Positions 35,299 through 44,319 of a stretch of DNA of 64,000 nucleotides are shown in pieces. Positions within the stretch are counted from its first letter, which is position 1; the number at the start of each line of letters is the position of its first letter. The notes below the pieces were generated by a model. It searched no databases. It worked only from the letters and a program-made list of their open reading frames with translations, and was not told where the DNA came from. Where the stretch lies: NCBI RefSeq assembly GCF_001730295.1, contig NZ_MIKA01000010.1, positions 1 through 64,000 of the forward strand, given 5' to 3'. The position numbers and the translations under genes are program-made. Origin of the DNA: Enterococcus plantarum (GTDB lineage Bacteria > Bacillota > Bacilli > Lactobacillales > Enterococcaceae).

Positions 35299-35985
35299 TT
35301 ATTTTTCTAACATTCGATAGCCTATCCCGATTTCAGTCAAAATGTATTCTGGTTCGACGGGATTATCTTCGATTTTTTTACGAATATTCGACATGTTTAC
35401 TCTTAGAGTCTGACTTTCATTGCTGTATGGCCCCCAGACTTTTTGAGAAATATACGTGTGGGTCAGTACTTTCCCTACATTTTCACCAAGAACTTGAATA
35501 ATCTTGTATTCATTTGGGGTCAAATGGATCACTTGCCCTCTTTTACTAACCGTGTGGTGTTCAATATCGATACACAAATCACCATTGTTAAGCTGTTTTA
35601 CTTCGTTTTGAACACCCGCATTCCTCGCAGCATGTCTTAGTGCTGTTCTGATTCTGGCCAGTAATTCTGGCGTTCCAAATGGTTTGGTAATGTAGTCATC
35701 TGCTCCTAAATCTAGCGCTTCGACCTTATTATTTTCATGATCCCGTGCTGAGATAATAATGATGGGTACAGCAGCGGTTTCTCGGATTTTTTTCAATACT
35801 TCGATTCCATCTTGATCAGGTAAACCAAGATCAAGTAATATCAAATCCATCGGCCACATCCGAAAGGTCGATAATCCTTCCAATGCCGAATGTGCTAGAT
35901 GAACTGTATGCTTTTCTTTTTCTAAGACAGCACCCATGAATTCAGCAATCACATCGTCATCTTCAATAATTAAAATCGTTGCCAT
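35299..35985 (-). CDS. kdpE: Response regulator KdpE
   Basis: 228 residues: receiver domain (1-120) with the acidic pocket IIEDDDVI, phospho-acceptor Asp in DLILLDLGLPDQDG (~52), and the switch Lys in DYITKPFG. A winged-helix DNA-binding domain (~135-228) follows, with LTPNEYKIIQVLGENVGKVLTH and LTEIGIGYRMLEK. It overlaps the end of kdpD by 16 bp. Phosphorylated by KdpD, it would activate kdpFABC under potassium limitation or osmotic stress. Confidence 0.95.
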   Translation of the reverse strand: MATILIIEDDDVIAEFMGAVLEKEKHTVHLAHSALEGLSTFRMWPMDLILLDLGLPDQDGIEVLKKIRETAAVPIIIISARDHENNKVEALDLGADDYITKPFGTPELLARIRTALRHAARNAGVQNEVKQLNNGDLCIDIEHHTVSKRGQVIHLTPNEYKIIQVLGENVGKVLTHTYISQKVWGPYSNESQTLRVNMSNIRKKIEDNPVEPEYILTEIGIGYRMLEK

Positions 35986-38645
35986 TCTAATTGCTCCTTT
36001 CTTTCTAATGGTAAAGCGAAAGTGAATATCGCACCACCTTGGGGTCTATTTCCAGCTTTAAGTGTTCCGTCATGGGCCATGATAATGGTTTTAACAATTG
36101 ATAAACCAATTCCCATCCCACTTTTAGAATCGACGGGTGTATTTTGTTTGGTCATGCCACTAAACAATAATTTGAGTTGTTCTGGGGTCAATCCTTTACC
36201 TTGATCGGTTATTTCAAAAGTCACTTCTTTTTCAGTTAACGTAACCGTAACGAAAATCGGAGAATCGCTCTCCGAATGTCTGATTGCATTTTCCATCAAG
36301 TTAAATAGGACCTGTTCAACCAAAATCGAATCCATCGGCACAAGTACAAACTCTTCAGGTAATGTGACCTTGATTTCACTATGAGGATAGCTTTTTCTAA
36401 TCCTCTGAATCGCGGTTGAAACAACTTCTTCAGCGGCTTCTTTGCTTTTAGCAACTTTCATCGTTTCTTCATTGATCCGAGTGATCGATAATAAATTTTC
36501 CACCATACGGATCAACCAATCTGCATCTTCTTTGATCCCAACAAGTAATCTGCGTTTCGTTTCTTGCGGAAGTTTGGCTGTCTCATCATCATTTAAAATC
36601 GTTTCGACTGATCCTGATATTCCAGTAAGCGGCGTTCGTAAATCATGTGAGATTGCCCGCAGTAAATTGCCTCGCATTCGTTCTTTTTCATTTTCAACTA
36701 AAATTTGCTGCCGTTCTGATGTTAGTTTATTTTGTTCGATTGCGAGCGAAAGCTGCGTGGAAATCAATTCTAAAAAGCTAATGATTTCATCTGTTATCGG
36801 ATTTTCATTCCTTTTTTCGATACCGATGACCGCTAGCGTAACGCCGTTTGATAAAACCGGTAAATAGAGTGCTTTGGCTCCCATTAACGTATCCGTCCCG
36901 TAGCCCGCTTGTTTTTGGTTGATGAAGACCCAGTTAGCGACCGCTAATTCTTCCAAACTTCTTAACGGACCTTTGATTGGCGCACCTTCTGGATTTTTCA
37001 GTTCTTGTTCACCGTATAAAACGACTTCTCTATCTAGCATATTAGACAAGTATTCAGCTGTTGTTGTGAAGATTTCTTTTTGGTCCTGAGCAATTAAATA
37101 TTTTTTATTCAATTCATACAAAATCTCTAATTGGTGCTCTCGTTTCATGGCATAGAATGCTTGTTTTTTGATTTGCATCATTAAATTACTGACTAACAAA
37201 GCAACCAGTAGCATGAAAACCAATGTTACTGGATACCCTTGTTTGTAAACGGTTAAAGAGTACAGCGGTTCGACGAAAAACCAGTTAAACATCAAAACAC
37301 TAGCCATCGAAGAGAGCGCCGCCCATAGATAACCAGTTGTTATTCTGGCTACTAACAAAACAAAAAGAATATAGATCAAAATTAAATTCTGATCGCCAAT
37401 ATGAAAATAAGATCCCAATTCGGAAAACAATGTCGCTAAAGCGAGTAAGCCAATCGTCATATACAGGTCTTTCCAAGTAAAAATACTTTGTAAGTTCTTT
37501 TTCTTGGTGGCGTATTTATTCAGCAAATACTTGTTTGATTGATAAGGAACTAAATGAATATCCACATCTGGTATAAAGGCAACCAACTCATCTTCTAAGT
37601 CAGGTCGATACAAACGGATAAAGCGAGAGCGCTTAATGATTTTCCCCATTACAACATCCGTCACTCCACGCATTTTTACGTATTGAACGATTGTCTCTCG
37701 CTGGTTGTCACTTTCTAAAGTGACCACTTCACCACCAAGTTTCGCTGCAAGTTTTGAATTGTCAGACTCTGAATGTTCAGACATGTCTTCTAAAATCTCC
37801 AGTGCAATCCATTCCGTCCCTAATGCTTGAGCTAAACGAGCCGTCCAGCGGAGGCATTTTTTTGTCATGTCTGGATTCTTTTCATCGATAATCGTGAGTA
37901 ATTTAGAATGGATTCCCGTACTTTTTTGTGTTTCTTGCTGATTCGTTGTATTGATATGGTCGGATGCTTTGCGAATAGCTAATCCTCTTAAAACGATTAA
38001 GTTATCTGTTTTAAAAAAATTGGCCATGGCTTTTTTGGCGTTTTCGCAATGATAGATTTTGCCTTGTTTCAATCGTTCTAGTAATTCCTCTGTTTCAATA
38101 TCTACTACTTTTAATGAACTGGTTTCAAAAAATGTATCAGGTACGGTTTCGGAAATATGAATCCCTGTCACTTGCTCCACTACATCATTTAAACTTTCGA
38201 TGTGTTGGACATTAACGGTTGTATAAACATCGATACCTGCTTTTAATAGTTCTTCGATGTCTTGGTATCTTTTTCTATTTCTAGCCCCTACTGCATTGGT
38301 GTGGGCAAGTTCATCCACCAAAATAATCTCTGGTTTTGCTTGTAATGCGGCATCTACATCAAACTCGTTGATCGTAATCCCTTTATATTCATACTTTTTG
38401 GTTGGTAATGTGGGTAATCCTGCTACCAAGTTTTCCGTTTCAGGACGTGCATGGGGTTCTACATACCCAACTAAAACAGTTTTGCCTTCTTCAAGTTGTT
38501 CATGGGCTTCTTTTAACATCGCATAGGTTTTCCCAACACCTGCCGCATAACCGAAGAAAACCTTCAGTCGACCAGACCTCAGGCTTTGTTCGTTTTTCTT
38601 CCATTTTTCTAGTAACTGTTCCGGATCTAAACGTTCATCTTCCAC
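35970..38645 (-). CDS. kdpD: Sensor histidine kinase KdpD
   Basis: 891 residues, full length. The N-terminal KdpD domain has Walker A GYAAGVGKT (32-40) and Walker B ILVDELAHTN. A USP-like domain follows (~250-370), where enterococcal and staphylococcal homologues bind c-di-AMP. Four membrane helices come at ~400-500, then a GAF domain (~520-640), the H-box SHDLRTP (~665) and an HATPase domain (NLMENAIRHSE, GMGIGLSIVKTI). It senses potassium and osmotic state and controls KdpE. Its ATG lies 44 bp after kdpC in the same operon, so sensor and pump are co-transcribed. Confidence 0.96.
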   Translation of the reverse strand: MEDERLDPEQLLEKWKKNEQSLRSGRLKVFFGYAAGVGKTYAMLKEAHEQLEEGKTVLVGYVEPHARPETENLVAGLPTLPTKKYEYKGITINEFDVDAALQAKPEIILVDELAHTNAVGARNRKRYQDIEELLKAGIDVYTTVNVQHIESLNDVVEQVTGIHISETVPDTFFETSSLKVVDIETEELLERLKQGKIYHCENAKKAMANFFKTDNLIVLRGLAIRKASDHINTTNQQETQKSTGIHSKLLTIIDEKNPDMTKKCLRWTARLAQALGTEWIALEILEDMSEHSESDNSKLAAKLGGEVVTLESDNQRETIVQYVKMRGVTDVVMGKIIKRSRFIRLYRPDLEDELVAFIPDVDIHLVPYQSNKYLLNKYATKKKNLQSIFTWKDLYMTIGLLALATLFSELGSYFHIGDQNLILIYILFVLLVARITTGYLWAALSSMASVLMFNWFFVEPLYSLTVYKQGYPVTLVFMLLVALLVSNLMMQIKKQAFYAMKREHQLEILYELNKKYLIAQDQKEIFTTTAEYLSNMLDREVVLYGEQELKNPEGAPIKGPLRSLEELAVANWVFINQKQAGYGTDTLMGAKALYLPVLSNGVTLAVIGIEKRNENPITDEIISFLELISTQLSLAIEQNKLTSERQQILVENEKERMRGNLLRAISHDLRTPLTGISGSVETILNDDETAKLPQETKRRLLVGIKEDADWLIRMVENLLSITRINEETMKVAKSKEAAEEVVSTAIQRIRKSYPHSEIKVTLPEEFVLVPMDSILVEQVLFNLMENAIRHSESDSPIFVTVTLTEKEVTFEITDQGKGLTPEQLKLLFSGMTKQNTPVDSKSGMGIGLSIVKTIIMAHDGTLKAGNRPQGGAIFTFALPLERKEQLEWQRF

Positions 38646-38689
38646 TATTTATGCCATCCTTTATTTCGAGGTTGAGACAGTCCAATCGG

Positions 38690-39208
38690 TTATTTAGACT
38701 TATCCAATGATTGATTTACACCTAAAACATTCACACGTCGTGAATCAACTGGTCCGATTTTAAGTCCTGTGATATTTTGTTTGATTATAGCATGGACTTG
38801 GGTATTTTTCATATTTCTACTCGTCGCGATTCGCTCCACTTGTGCCATTGCCGCTTCAATTGAAATTTCAGGATCGATACCGCTCGCTGAGGCAGTAACG
38901 AAATTGATAGGAACTTCTTCTACGTCAAGTTCTTGTACACGTTTCTCAATACGAGTTTTTTGTTCTTTAGATACAGGTGATAGTTGACTTACTTTTTCAG
39001 GACGTCCATGGAGATAGTTTTCTTCTGAAAAGGATTGTCCAATCAATTTTGACCCTATGATACCCGTTTCTTCTTTGATCAAACTGCCGTTTGCTTGCGC
39101 TGGAAATAATACTTGCCCAACGGCTGTTACAGCTACGGTGTAGATGACACCGCAGATTATCGTAAACAATAAAATACTCTTTAGTGAAGCAATCATTATT
39201 TTTTTCAT
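38690..39208 (-). CDS. kdpC: Potassium-transporting ATPase subunit C
   Basis: 172 residues: one N-terminal membrane helix (ILLFTIICGVIYTVAVTAVGQVLFP), then the extracellular KdpC domain with LIGQSFSEENYLHGRP and ASASGIDPEISIEAAMAQVERIA, both family motifs. KdpC is needed for assembly and high-affinity function of the KdpFABC complex. It is separated from kdpB by 267 bp holding a 121-bp tandem duplication, which is unusual for a kdp operon, where these genes usually almost touch. Confidence 0.95.
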   Translation of the reverse strand: MKKIMIASLKSILLFTIICGVIYTVAVTAVGQVLFPAQANGSLIKEETGIIGSKLIGQSFSEENYLHGRPEKVSQLSPVSKEQKTRIEKRVQELDVEEVPINFVTASASGIDPEISIEAAMAQVERIATSRNMKNTQVHAIIKQNITGLKIGPVDSRRVNVLGVNQSLDKSK

Positions 39209-39229
39209 GGGATTTCCTCCTTAATTTTA

Positions 39230-39350
39230 AAGGTGAATAGGCTCATTTAGTCTTGACAGAAAAATAGGAAAAATAGAGAATGGTGCTCTTTGCCAGACTC
39301 TATTTTTATCTTTTTTCCGAAAGACTAGCCTATGAACTTAGATAGCGTTT
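39230..39350 (-). repeat. 121-bp tandem repeat between kdpB and kdpC, copy 1
   Basis: Begins AAAGGTGAATAGGCT; copy 2 follows directly at 39351. Each unit folds on itself: ATAGGC and TAGTCTT pair with AAGACTAGCCTAT at the other end, and inner arms AAAAATAGAG/CTCTATTTTT pair as well. Confidence 0.9.
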
Positions 39351-39471
39351 AAAGGTGAATAGGCTCGTTCAGTCTTGACAGAAAAATAGGAAAAATAAAG
39401 AATGTCGCTCTTTGCCAGACTCTATTTTTATCTTTTTTCCGAAAGACTAGCCTATGAATCTAAGGTAAGTA
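39351..39471 (-). repeat. 121-bp tandem repeat between kdpB and kdpC, copy 2
   Basis: Differs from copy 1 at only a few positions (for example GCTCGTTCAG against GCTCATTTAG). It ends 5 bp from the kdpB stop codon. Confidence 0.9.
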
Positions 39472-39475
39472 ACGT

Positions 39476-41536
39476 TTAGTACAAAACGAGCGTCAATAGA
39501 ACATCGATTAATTTAATCGCAATAAACGGTGCTACCACGCCACCTACTCCATAAACAAGTAAATTGTGGCTTAAAATTTTACTGGCTGGTTTTTCTTTAT
39601 AAGAAACACCTTTCAACGCCAATGGGATCAACGCTACGATGATTACAGCATTATAGATGATCGCTGATAAAATCGCCGTTGTTGGACTCGTTAATTTCAT
39701 GATGTTCAAGGCATCCAAAGCTGGATAGATACTGAAAAATAAAACTGGGATGATCGCAAAATATTTTGCAATATCATTGGCAATACTGAATGTTGTTAAT
39801 GCACCACGCGTCATCAATAATTGTTTCCCAATTTTGACGATACTGATCAATTTTGTTGGGCTGGAATCTAAATCAATCATATTTCCGGCTTCTTTGGCTG
39901 CTTGGGTACCTGTATTCATAGCAACTGCAACATCTGCTTGGGCTAACGCAGGCGCATCGTTTGTACCGTCACCTGTCATTGCAACAAGATGTCCTTTTTC
40001 TTGGTAGTCACGAATCAAACTCATTTTATTTTCTGGCGTTGCTTCTGCCAAGAAATCATCCACGCCTGCTTCAGCGGCAATTGCGGCTGCGGTCATTGGA
40101 TTGTCGCCTGTGATCATGATTGTTTTGATTCCCATTTTGCGTAGATCTTCAAATTTTTCTTTCACACCATTTTTGACGATATCTTTTAAATAAATCACAC
40201 CGAATACTTGATTATTTTTGACGACAACTAAGGGCGTCCCGCCTTCGTTTGCAACACGCTGAACGATAATATCACATTCTTCTGGATAGCGATTGCCTTT
40301 TTCTTCTACATATTGTTTCATCGTGTCTGCAGCACCTTTGCGAATTTCGTCCCCTTGGTAATTGATGCCGCTCATCCGCGTTTTTGCTGTAAACTCGATA
40401 AATTCAAGCTCTACTTCATTTAGTTCTCGACCACGGATATCAAATTGTTCTTTGGCTAAAATAACGATACTGCGCCCTTCTGCCGTTTCATCTGCTAAAG
40501 AGGATAGTTGAGCAGCATCTGCTAAGTCATATTCGCTGACACCTGTCACTGGAATAAATTCACTTGCTCGGCGATTGCCTAGCGTGATGGTACCTGTTTT
40601 GTCTAGTAATAAAATATCTACATCCCCAGCTGCTTCGATTGCCCGTCCACTCATCGCAATTACGTTTTCCTTGTTTAAGCGGCTCATTCCGGCAATTCCG
40701 ATAGAAGAAACCAATGCACCAATAGTCGTTGGCGCTAAGCAAACAAGTAAAGCGATAATTGTAGTTAACGCTAAAGCAGAACCGGTTCCCACCAGTTCAC
40801 TTGAAAATTTGGTAAAAGGAATTAATGTCGCTGAAACGACTAGAAAAATAATCGTCAACATAATCAAAATAATTTGGAGCCCAATTTCATTCGGTGTTTT
40901 TTTCCGTTCGGTTCCTTCCACCATAGAGATCATTTTATCTAAAAAAGATTCGCCATTTTCAGCAGTCACTTTGATCACTAAATAATCTGAAACAACGGTT
41001 GTTCCGCCAGTGACAGCACTACGGTCACCACCAGACTCACGAATAACAGGAGCCGATTCACCTGTTATTGCACTTTCATCCACCGAAGCCGCACCATCGA
41101 TCACATCGCCATCCATTGGGATTTGTTCGTTTGATGCTACATAAACCAGATCTCCTTTTTTCAGTTCGGAGGACTTGATTTGAGTAAATTTTTTTGCTAC
41201 AGCGTCTTCGATTGAAGCAACTTTATGTGCGGTGACTTCTTTCTTCGCTTGTTTTAAACTTTCCGCTTGAGCTTTTCCCCGACCTTCTGCGATTGCTTCA
41301 GCAAAGTTAGCAAATAAAATCGTTAGCCATAAAATAATGGCAATCGCTAAAATGAAGAATGGCTCTGTATCTGTATAGCCAGCAAACGTTAAAACGTACA
41401 AAACCGTCGTTAAAATAGCGCCCAGATAAACAACTAACATCACTGGATTTTTTAATTGAATCGTTGGTGCTAATTTTTTAAAAGACGAGTTGAAAGCTTC
41501 TATATAAACATTGTGTTTACTTTGTGTATTTTTCAC
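39476..41536 (-). CDS. kdpB: Potassium-transporting ATPase ATP-binding subunit
   Basis: 686 residues, the P-type ATPase of the Kdp complex. The phosphorylation motif DKTGTIT is at ~312, the actuator motif is TGES in [12 protein letters not shown], and the hinge is [20 protein letters not shown]. Seven membrane helices are spread in the family order, ending [17 protein letters not shown]. It couples ATP hydrolysis to potassium uptake through KdpA. It starts 19 bp after kdpA. Confidence 0.97.
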   Translation of the reverse strand: MKNTQSKHNVYIEAFNSSFKKLAPTIQLKNPVMLVVYLGAILTTVLYVLTFAGYTDTEPFFILAIAIILWLTILFANFAEAIAEGRGKAQAESLKQAKKEVTAHKVASIEDAVAKKFTQIKSSELKKGDLVYVASNEQIPMDGDVIDGAASVDESAITGESAPVIRESGGDRSAVTGGTTVVSDYLVIKVTAENGESFLDKMISMVEGTERKKTPNEIGLQIILIMLTIIFLVVSATLIPFTKFSSELVGTGSALALTTIIALLVCLAPTTIGALVSSIGIAGMSRLNKENVIAMSGRAIEAAGDVDILLLDKTGTITLGNRRASEFIPVTGVSEYDLADAAQLSSLADETAEGRSIVILAKEQFDIRGRELNEVELEFIEFTAKTRMSGINYQGDEIRKGAADTMKQYVEEKGNRYPEECDIIVQRVANEGGTPLVVVKNNQVFGVIYLKDIVKNGVKEKFEDLRKMGIKTIMITGDNPMTAAAIAAEAGVDDFLAEATPENKMSLIRDYQEKGHLVAMTGDGTNDAPALAQADVAVAMNTGTQAAKEAGNMIDLDSSPTKLISIVKIGKQLLMTRGALTTFSIANDIAKYFAIIPVLFFSIYPALDALNIMKLTSPTTAILSAIIYNAVIIVALIPLALKGVSYKEKPASKILSHNLLVYGVGGVVAPFIAIKLIDVLLTLVLY

Positions 41537-41555
41537 TTGTTTCCCCTTCTTTGCT

Positions 41556-43238
41556 TTATTTTGTCATAAAGTGTTCTGCGATTGGTCCTAATGCCATTGA
41601 GGGCAAGAAACTTAGCGCGCCAATCACTAAAATCACAATGATCAACATCGTTACAAACGTTGCACTGGTCGTTGAAAGTGTGCCTGAACCTGTTGCTACT
41701 ATTTTCTTTTTCCCTAAATTAGAGGCTAAATAAATCACGGCTAACATCGGGATAAAACGGGAAAGAATCATAATGATTCCACCAAGGATATTCATGAATG
41801 GCGTATCGGTGGTTAAACCTGCAAAGGCACTTCCATTATTATTCGCTAGTGAAGAAAAACCATAGAGAATTTCTGAAAAACCGTGGGGGCCTTGATTTGT
41901 TAACCAAGACATTGCTTGTGGATTCAATACAAACAACATCGTTCCCATCAAAGTCAATAACAACGGCGTTAAGATCACTAGACAAGCCATTTTCATATCG
42001 AAAGGTTCGATTTTCTTTCCAAGATATTCAGGTGTTCTTCCGACTAATAAGCCAGCAATAAAAATAGCAAGCAAGATAAAAACAATCATTCCATAGAGTC
42101 CACTACCCGCACCACCAAAGATAATCTCTCCTAGTTGCATCAAGAACATTGGAATCAATCCGCCAAGTGGTGTGAAGCTATCCAGCATAGCATTGATAGA
42201 ACCATTGGAAGCAGCTGTCGTACTAACTGCCCAAAGACTTGACCAACCAATACCAAAACGTGTTTCTTTACCTTCCATGTTCATTTGACCGATCACGTTA
42301 CTAAATTGCGGTCCGTAATATTCACTTAACGTCACACCAATCAAAGCTGCAATCAAAAAGCCAAGAGAAACGATCATGATTGTTCGACCTTGTTTCCAAT
42401 CTTTCACAAACAGTCCAAAAGCAACGATCAGAGCTGCAGGAATCAAGAGGATCGAACTATTTTCAATGAAATTACTAATCAAGTTAGGATTTTCAAATGG
42501 ATGAGCTGAGTTGTCACCAAAGTAGCCACCGCCATTTGTTCCTAATTGTTTGATGGCAACTTGACTAGCAACAGTTCCCAAAGGTAAAAAGATCTTTTGG
42601 CCGAGTTCTAGACTGGTCGTTTCAACAGAACCAGCAAATGTTTGAACAACACCTTGGGAAATCAATAGTAAGGAAATGATAAAAGATAATGGTAATAATA
42701 TATATAAAATAATTTTTGTTAAATCTTGCCAGAAATTGCCAATTTGCTTTGTTGTCCGTTTTGTAAAACCACGAAGTAAAACAAATAATACCGCAATCCC
42801 TACAGCAGCGGATACAAAGTTTTGAACAGTTAATCCAAAGGCTTGTGTAAAGATCGATAATGTCTCTTCACCAGCGTAGGCTTGCCAGTTGGTATTGGTG
42901 ATGAAACTTGCTGCAGTGTTAAACGCCAATGAAACACTTGTCCCTGGCAATTTTTCAGGATTCAACGGCAAAAAGCCTTGTCCCAAAAGCATAGCCATCA
43001 AAAGAATAAACGAAAAGAAACTAAAAAAGAGAACACTCAAGCTATATTGCTTCGCTGTCATTTCTTTTTGCGCTGGTGTTCCTAAAAATTGGTAGATTTT
43101 CGTTTCGATTGGATGGATCATTTTTGTCAAAATTGTCTTTTGGTTTGTCATTACTTTGTGGATATAAATACCTAGTGGAATTGCTAAACCGATCAAGACA
43201 ATAAAAAAGATTGTTTGTTGGATAAAAATTGTACTCAC
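41556..43238 (-). CDS. kdpA: Potassium-transporting ATPase subunit A
   Basis: 560 residues from a GTG start at 43238 that overlaps the kdpF stop (GTGA). Starting at the upstream ATG (43355) would add 39 residues read from the kdpF region in another frame. It has the ten-helix KdpA plan with selectivity-filter-like glycine segments: [44 protein letters not shown] and [12 protein letters not shown], one per pore repeat. It is the potassium-binding channel-like subunit of KdpFABC. Confidence 0.96.
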   Translation of the reverse strand: MSTIFIQQTIFFIVLIGLAIPLGIYIHKVMTNQKTILTKMIHPIETKIYQFLGTPAQKEMTAKQYSLSVLFFSFFSFILLMAMLLGQGFLPLNPEKLPGTSVSLAFNTAASFITNTNWQAYAGEETLSIFTQAFGLTVQNFVSAAVGIAVLFVLLRGFTKRTTKQIGNFWQDLTKIILYILLPLSFIISLLLISQGVVQTFAGSVETTSLELGQKIFLPLGTVASQVAIKQLGTNGGGYFGDNSAHPFENPNLISNFIENSSILLIPAALIVAFGLFVKDWKQGRTIMIVSLGFLIAALIGVTLSEYYGPQFSNVIGQMNMEGKETRFGIGWSSLWAVSTTAASNGSINAMLDSFTPLGGLIPMFLMQLGEIIFGGAGSGLYGMIVFILLAIFIAGLLVGRTPEYLGKKIEPFDMKMACLVILTPLLLTLMGTMLFVLNPQAMSWLTNQGPHGFSEILYGFSSLANNNGSAFAGLTTDTPFMNILGGIIMILSRFIPMLAVIYLASNLGKKKIVATGSGTLSTTSATFVTMLIIVILVIGALSFLPSMALGPIAEHFMTK

Positions 43239-43315
43239 CGTTGATCCCCCCAAAATAGTTGGTAAAATAAGTAAATAAGCAGTAATCCTGCAATTATTCC
43301 AGATATAATCGTCAT
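43235..43315 (-). CDS. kdpF: Small subunit KdpF
   Basis: 26 residues: MTIISGIIAGLLLIYLFYQ then LFWGDQR. It is a single membrane helix followed by a short polar tail, the KdpF pattern (the Escherichia coli protein is 29 residues). ATG at 43315 with a GGAGAGGG site 5-6 bases upstream; the stop overlaps the kdpA start. KdpF stabilises the KdpABC complex in the membrane. It is easily missed because of its size, but position, length and hydrophobic profile agree. Confidence 0.92.
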   Translation of the reverse strand: MTIISGIIAGLLLIYLFYQLFWGDQR

Positions 43316-43490
43316 CAAAATCCCTCTCCTTCATTTGATAAAAATAGCATATCAACTTTCCTATAAAGATAGTGTTAAAGTTAAGTGGGCTTCTTTATAC
43401 CATCTTTACATCGGTAAGGGCTTTCAATCCATTCAATACCGAAGTATTTCTAAAAAAGTATTCAGACTTAAATTTACGTATTTTATTTTG
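43316..43490. other. kdp promoter region
   Basis: Leader and promoter of kdpFABCDE on the minus strand, sharing space with the 5' side of the Fst locus on the plus strand. A TATGCT -10-like box lies near 43340-43345, but no convincing -35 is seen, as expected for an activator-dependent (KdpE) promoter. I could not pick out a KdpE site. Confidence 0.35.
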
Positions 43491-43528
43491 TCGCCTATCT
43501 TACAGTCTTGCGACTGGATGGAGATGTC

Positions 43529-43540
43529 CTCTTTATGTTC
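43529..43540 (+). repeat. Direct repeat at the toxin start (left copy)
   Basis: CTCTTTATGTTC contains the toxin ATG. The matching CTCTTTACGTTC lies at 43684-43695, inside the antisense RNA. The antisense RNA would therefore pair across the toxin start codon. Confidence 0.75.
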
Positions 43541-43630
43541 GTAGCATTAGTCTGTCCGCTTCTTGTTGGAATACTCGTCTCATTATTTGAGTATTGGCTG
43601 AATAAAAAAACAAGAAGTAACAGTAGATAG
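43535..43630 (+). CDS. Type I toxin, Fst family
   Basis: 31 residues: MFVALVCPLLVGILVSLFEY followed by WLNKKTRSNSR. Compared with Fst of pAD1, the core pattern is kept: a hydrophobic helix with a Pro-hydrophobic-Val-Gly segment, a Leu-Phe-x-Tyr-Trp-Leu end and a basic tail. Such peptides insert into the membrane and are toxic from within when overproduced. The gene is followed by a bidirectional terminator, and a strong opposite promoter makes a ~62-nt antisense RNA. An upstream hairpin CAGTC/GACTG (43503-43514) would sit near the mRNA 5' end. It is a chromosomal copy lying between kdpF and the glutathione peroxidase gene. The promoter of the toxin mRNA is uncertain: TTTACG-N17-TATCTT is the best candidate. 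Confidence 0.85.
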   Translation: MFVALVCPLLVGILVSLFEYWLNKKTRSNSR

Positions 43631-43644
43631 GGCGACATTCGCCA

Positions 43645-43682
43645 CAAAAAAGCCCCTGGAGAATCAGACTCTCCAGGGGCTT
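43645..43682. terminator. Bidirectional terminator of the Fst locus
   Basis: AAGCCCCTGGAGA (43650-43662) pairs perfectly with TCTCCAGGGGCTT (43670-43682). A six-base A-run on the left gives a U-tract for the antisense RNA. It is shared by the convergent toxin mRNA and antisense RNA, as in par of pAD1. Confidence 0.92.
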
Positions 43683-43708
43683 ACTCTTTACGTTCTATAT
43701 TACTTAGC
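43646..43708 (-). ncRNA. Antisense RNA (RNA II) of the Fst toxin
   Basis: Predicted ~62-nt RNA from a strong minus-strand promoter: TTGATA (43739-43744), 18-bp spacer with an extended TG, TATAAT (43715-43720), start near 43708. It ends at the shared terminator. It carries complements of two toxin-side sequences: CTCTTTAYGTTC at the toxin start codon and CTAT-TTAC (43495-43503 against 43695-43703). Size, convergence and dispersed direct repeats match RNA II of pAD1 (about 65 nt), which blocks toxin translation. Confidence 0.82.
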
Positions 43709-43714
43709 AAAATT

Positions 43715-43744
43715 ATTATAACATGAGATGATAATTAATATCAA
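43715..43744 (-). promoter_or_regulatory. Promoter of the Fst antisense RNA
   Basis: TTGATA-N18-TATAAT with TGT before the -10. It is the best-matching promoter of the locus, as expected for an abundant, short-lived antitoxin RNA. Confidence 0.8.
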
Positions 43745-43761
43745 GAATAAAAAATTATTTC

Positions 43762-44235
43762 TTACAATAAATTTTCTATATCTCCAGCAATTTTTTCTGG
43801 CTCAACAGTTGGTGCAAAGCGTTTTACCACATGACCATCACGATCTACTAAAAATTTCGTAAAGTTCCACTTGATCGCACCACCTAAAAGCCCACCTTTT
43901 TCACCTTTTAAAAAAGTGTACAACGGATCAGCATTTTCTCCATTTACATCGATTTTTCCAAACGTTTGAAATGTCGTTTGATACGTCAATTGACAAAACT
44001 CACTGATTTCTTGATTAGTGCCAGGAGCTTGATGGCCAAATTGATTACATGGGAAATCTAGTATTTCTAATCCTTGTTCACGATATTTTTTATATAACTC
44101 TTCTAATCCCTCGTACTGAGGTGTAAACCCGCAACCTGTCGCAGTATTTACAATCAGGAGAACTTTTCCACGATACTCTTCTAACGAAACCATTTCATCT
44201 GTTGTCGTTTTTACTTGATACTCATAAATACTCAT
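43762..44235 (-). CDS. Glutathione peroxidase family thiol peroxidase
   Basis: 157 residues of the thioredoxin-fold Gpx/BtuE family. The active-site motif NTATGCGFTPQY places a Cys (not selenocysteine) at ~35, with the Gln and Trp of the catalytic triad in FPCNQFG and IKWNFTKFL. It reduces hydroperoxides in the cytoplasm, probably with thioredoxin rather than glutathione in this type of bacterium. It is a single gene downstream of the Fst locus with its own terminator region. Confidence 0.93.
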   Translation of the reverse strand: MSIYEYQVKTTTDEMVSLEEYRGKVLLIVNTATGCGFTPQYEGLEELYKKYREQGLEILDFPCNQFGHQAPGTNQEISEFCQLTYQTTFQTFGKIDVNGENADPLYTFLKGEKGGLLGGAIKWNFTKFLVDRDGHVVKRFAPTVEPEKIAGDIENLL

Positions 44236-44319
44236 TTTACTTCTTCCTCTCCAATAATCTATCTTAACTAAATACTAGCTAGTAGAGCACTTTTCGTCAA
44301 GGAAACACGCTTTGATTGC

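Noticed and set aside
39230-39471. c-di-AMP (ydaO-type) or other riboswitch in the kdp gap
   Set aside because: I see none of the conserved core motifs of ydaO or kdp-linked riboswitches; the structure is explained by two self-complementary repeat units.
43335-43590. 69- and 72-codon plus-strand frames upstream of and across the Fst gene
   Set aside because: They run through the kdp leader and the toxin in other frames; the 31-codon Fst frame explains the conserved features.
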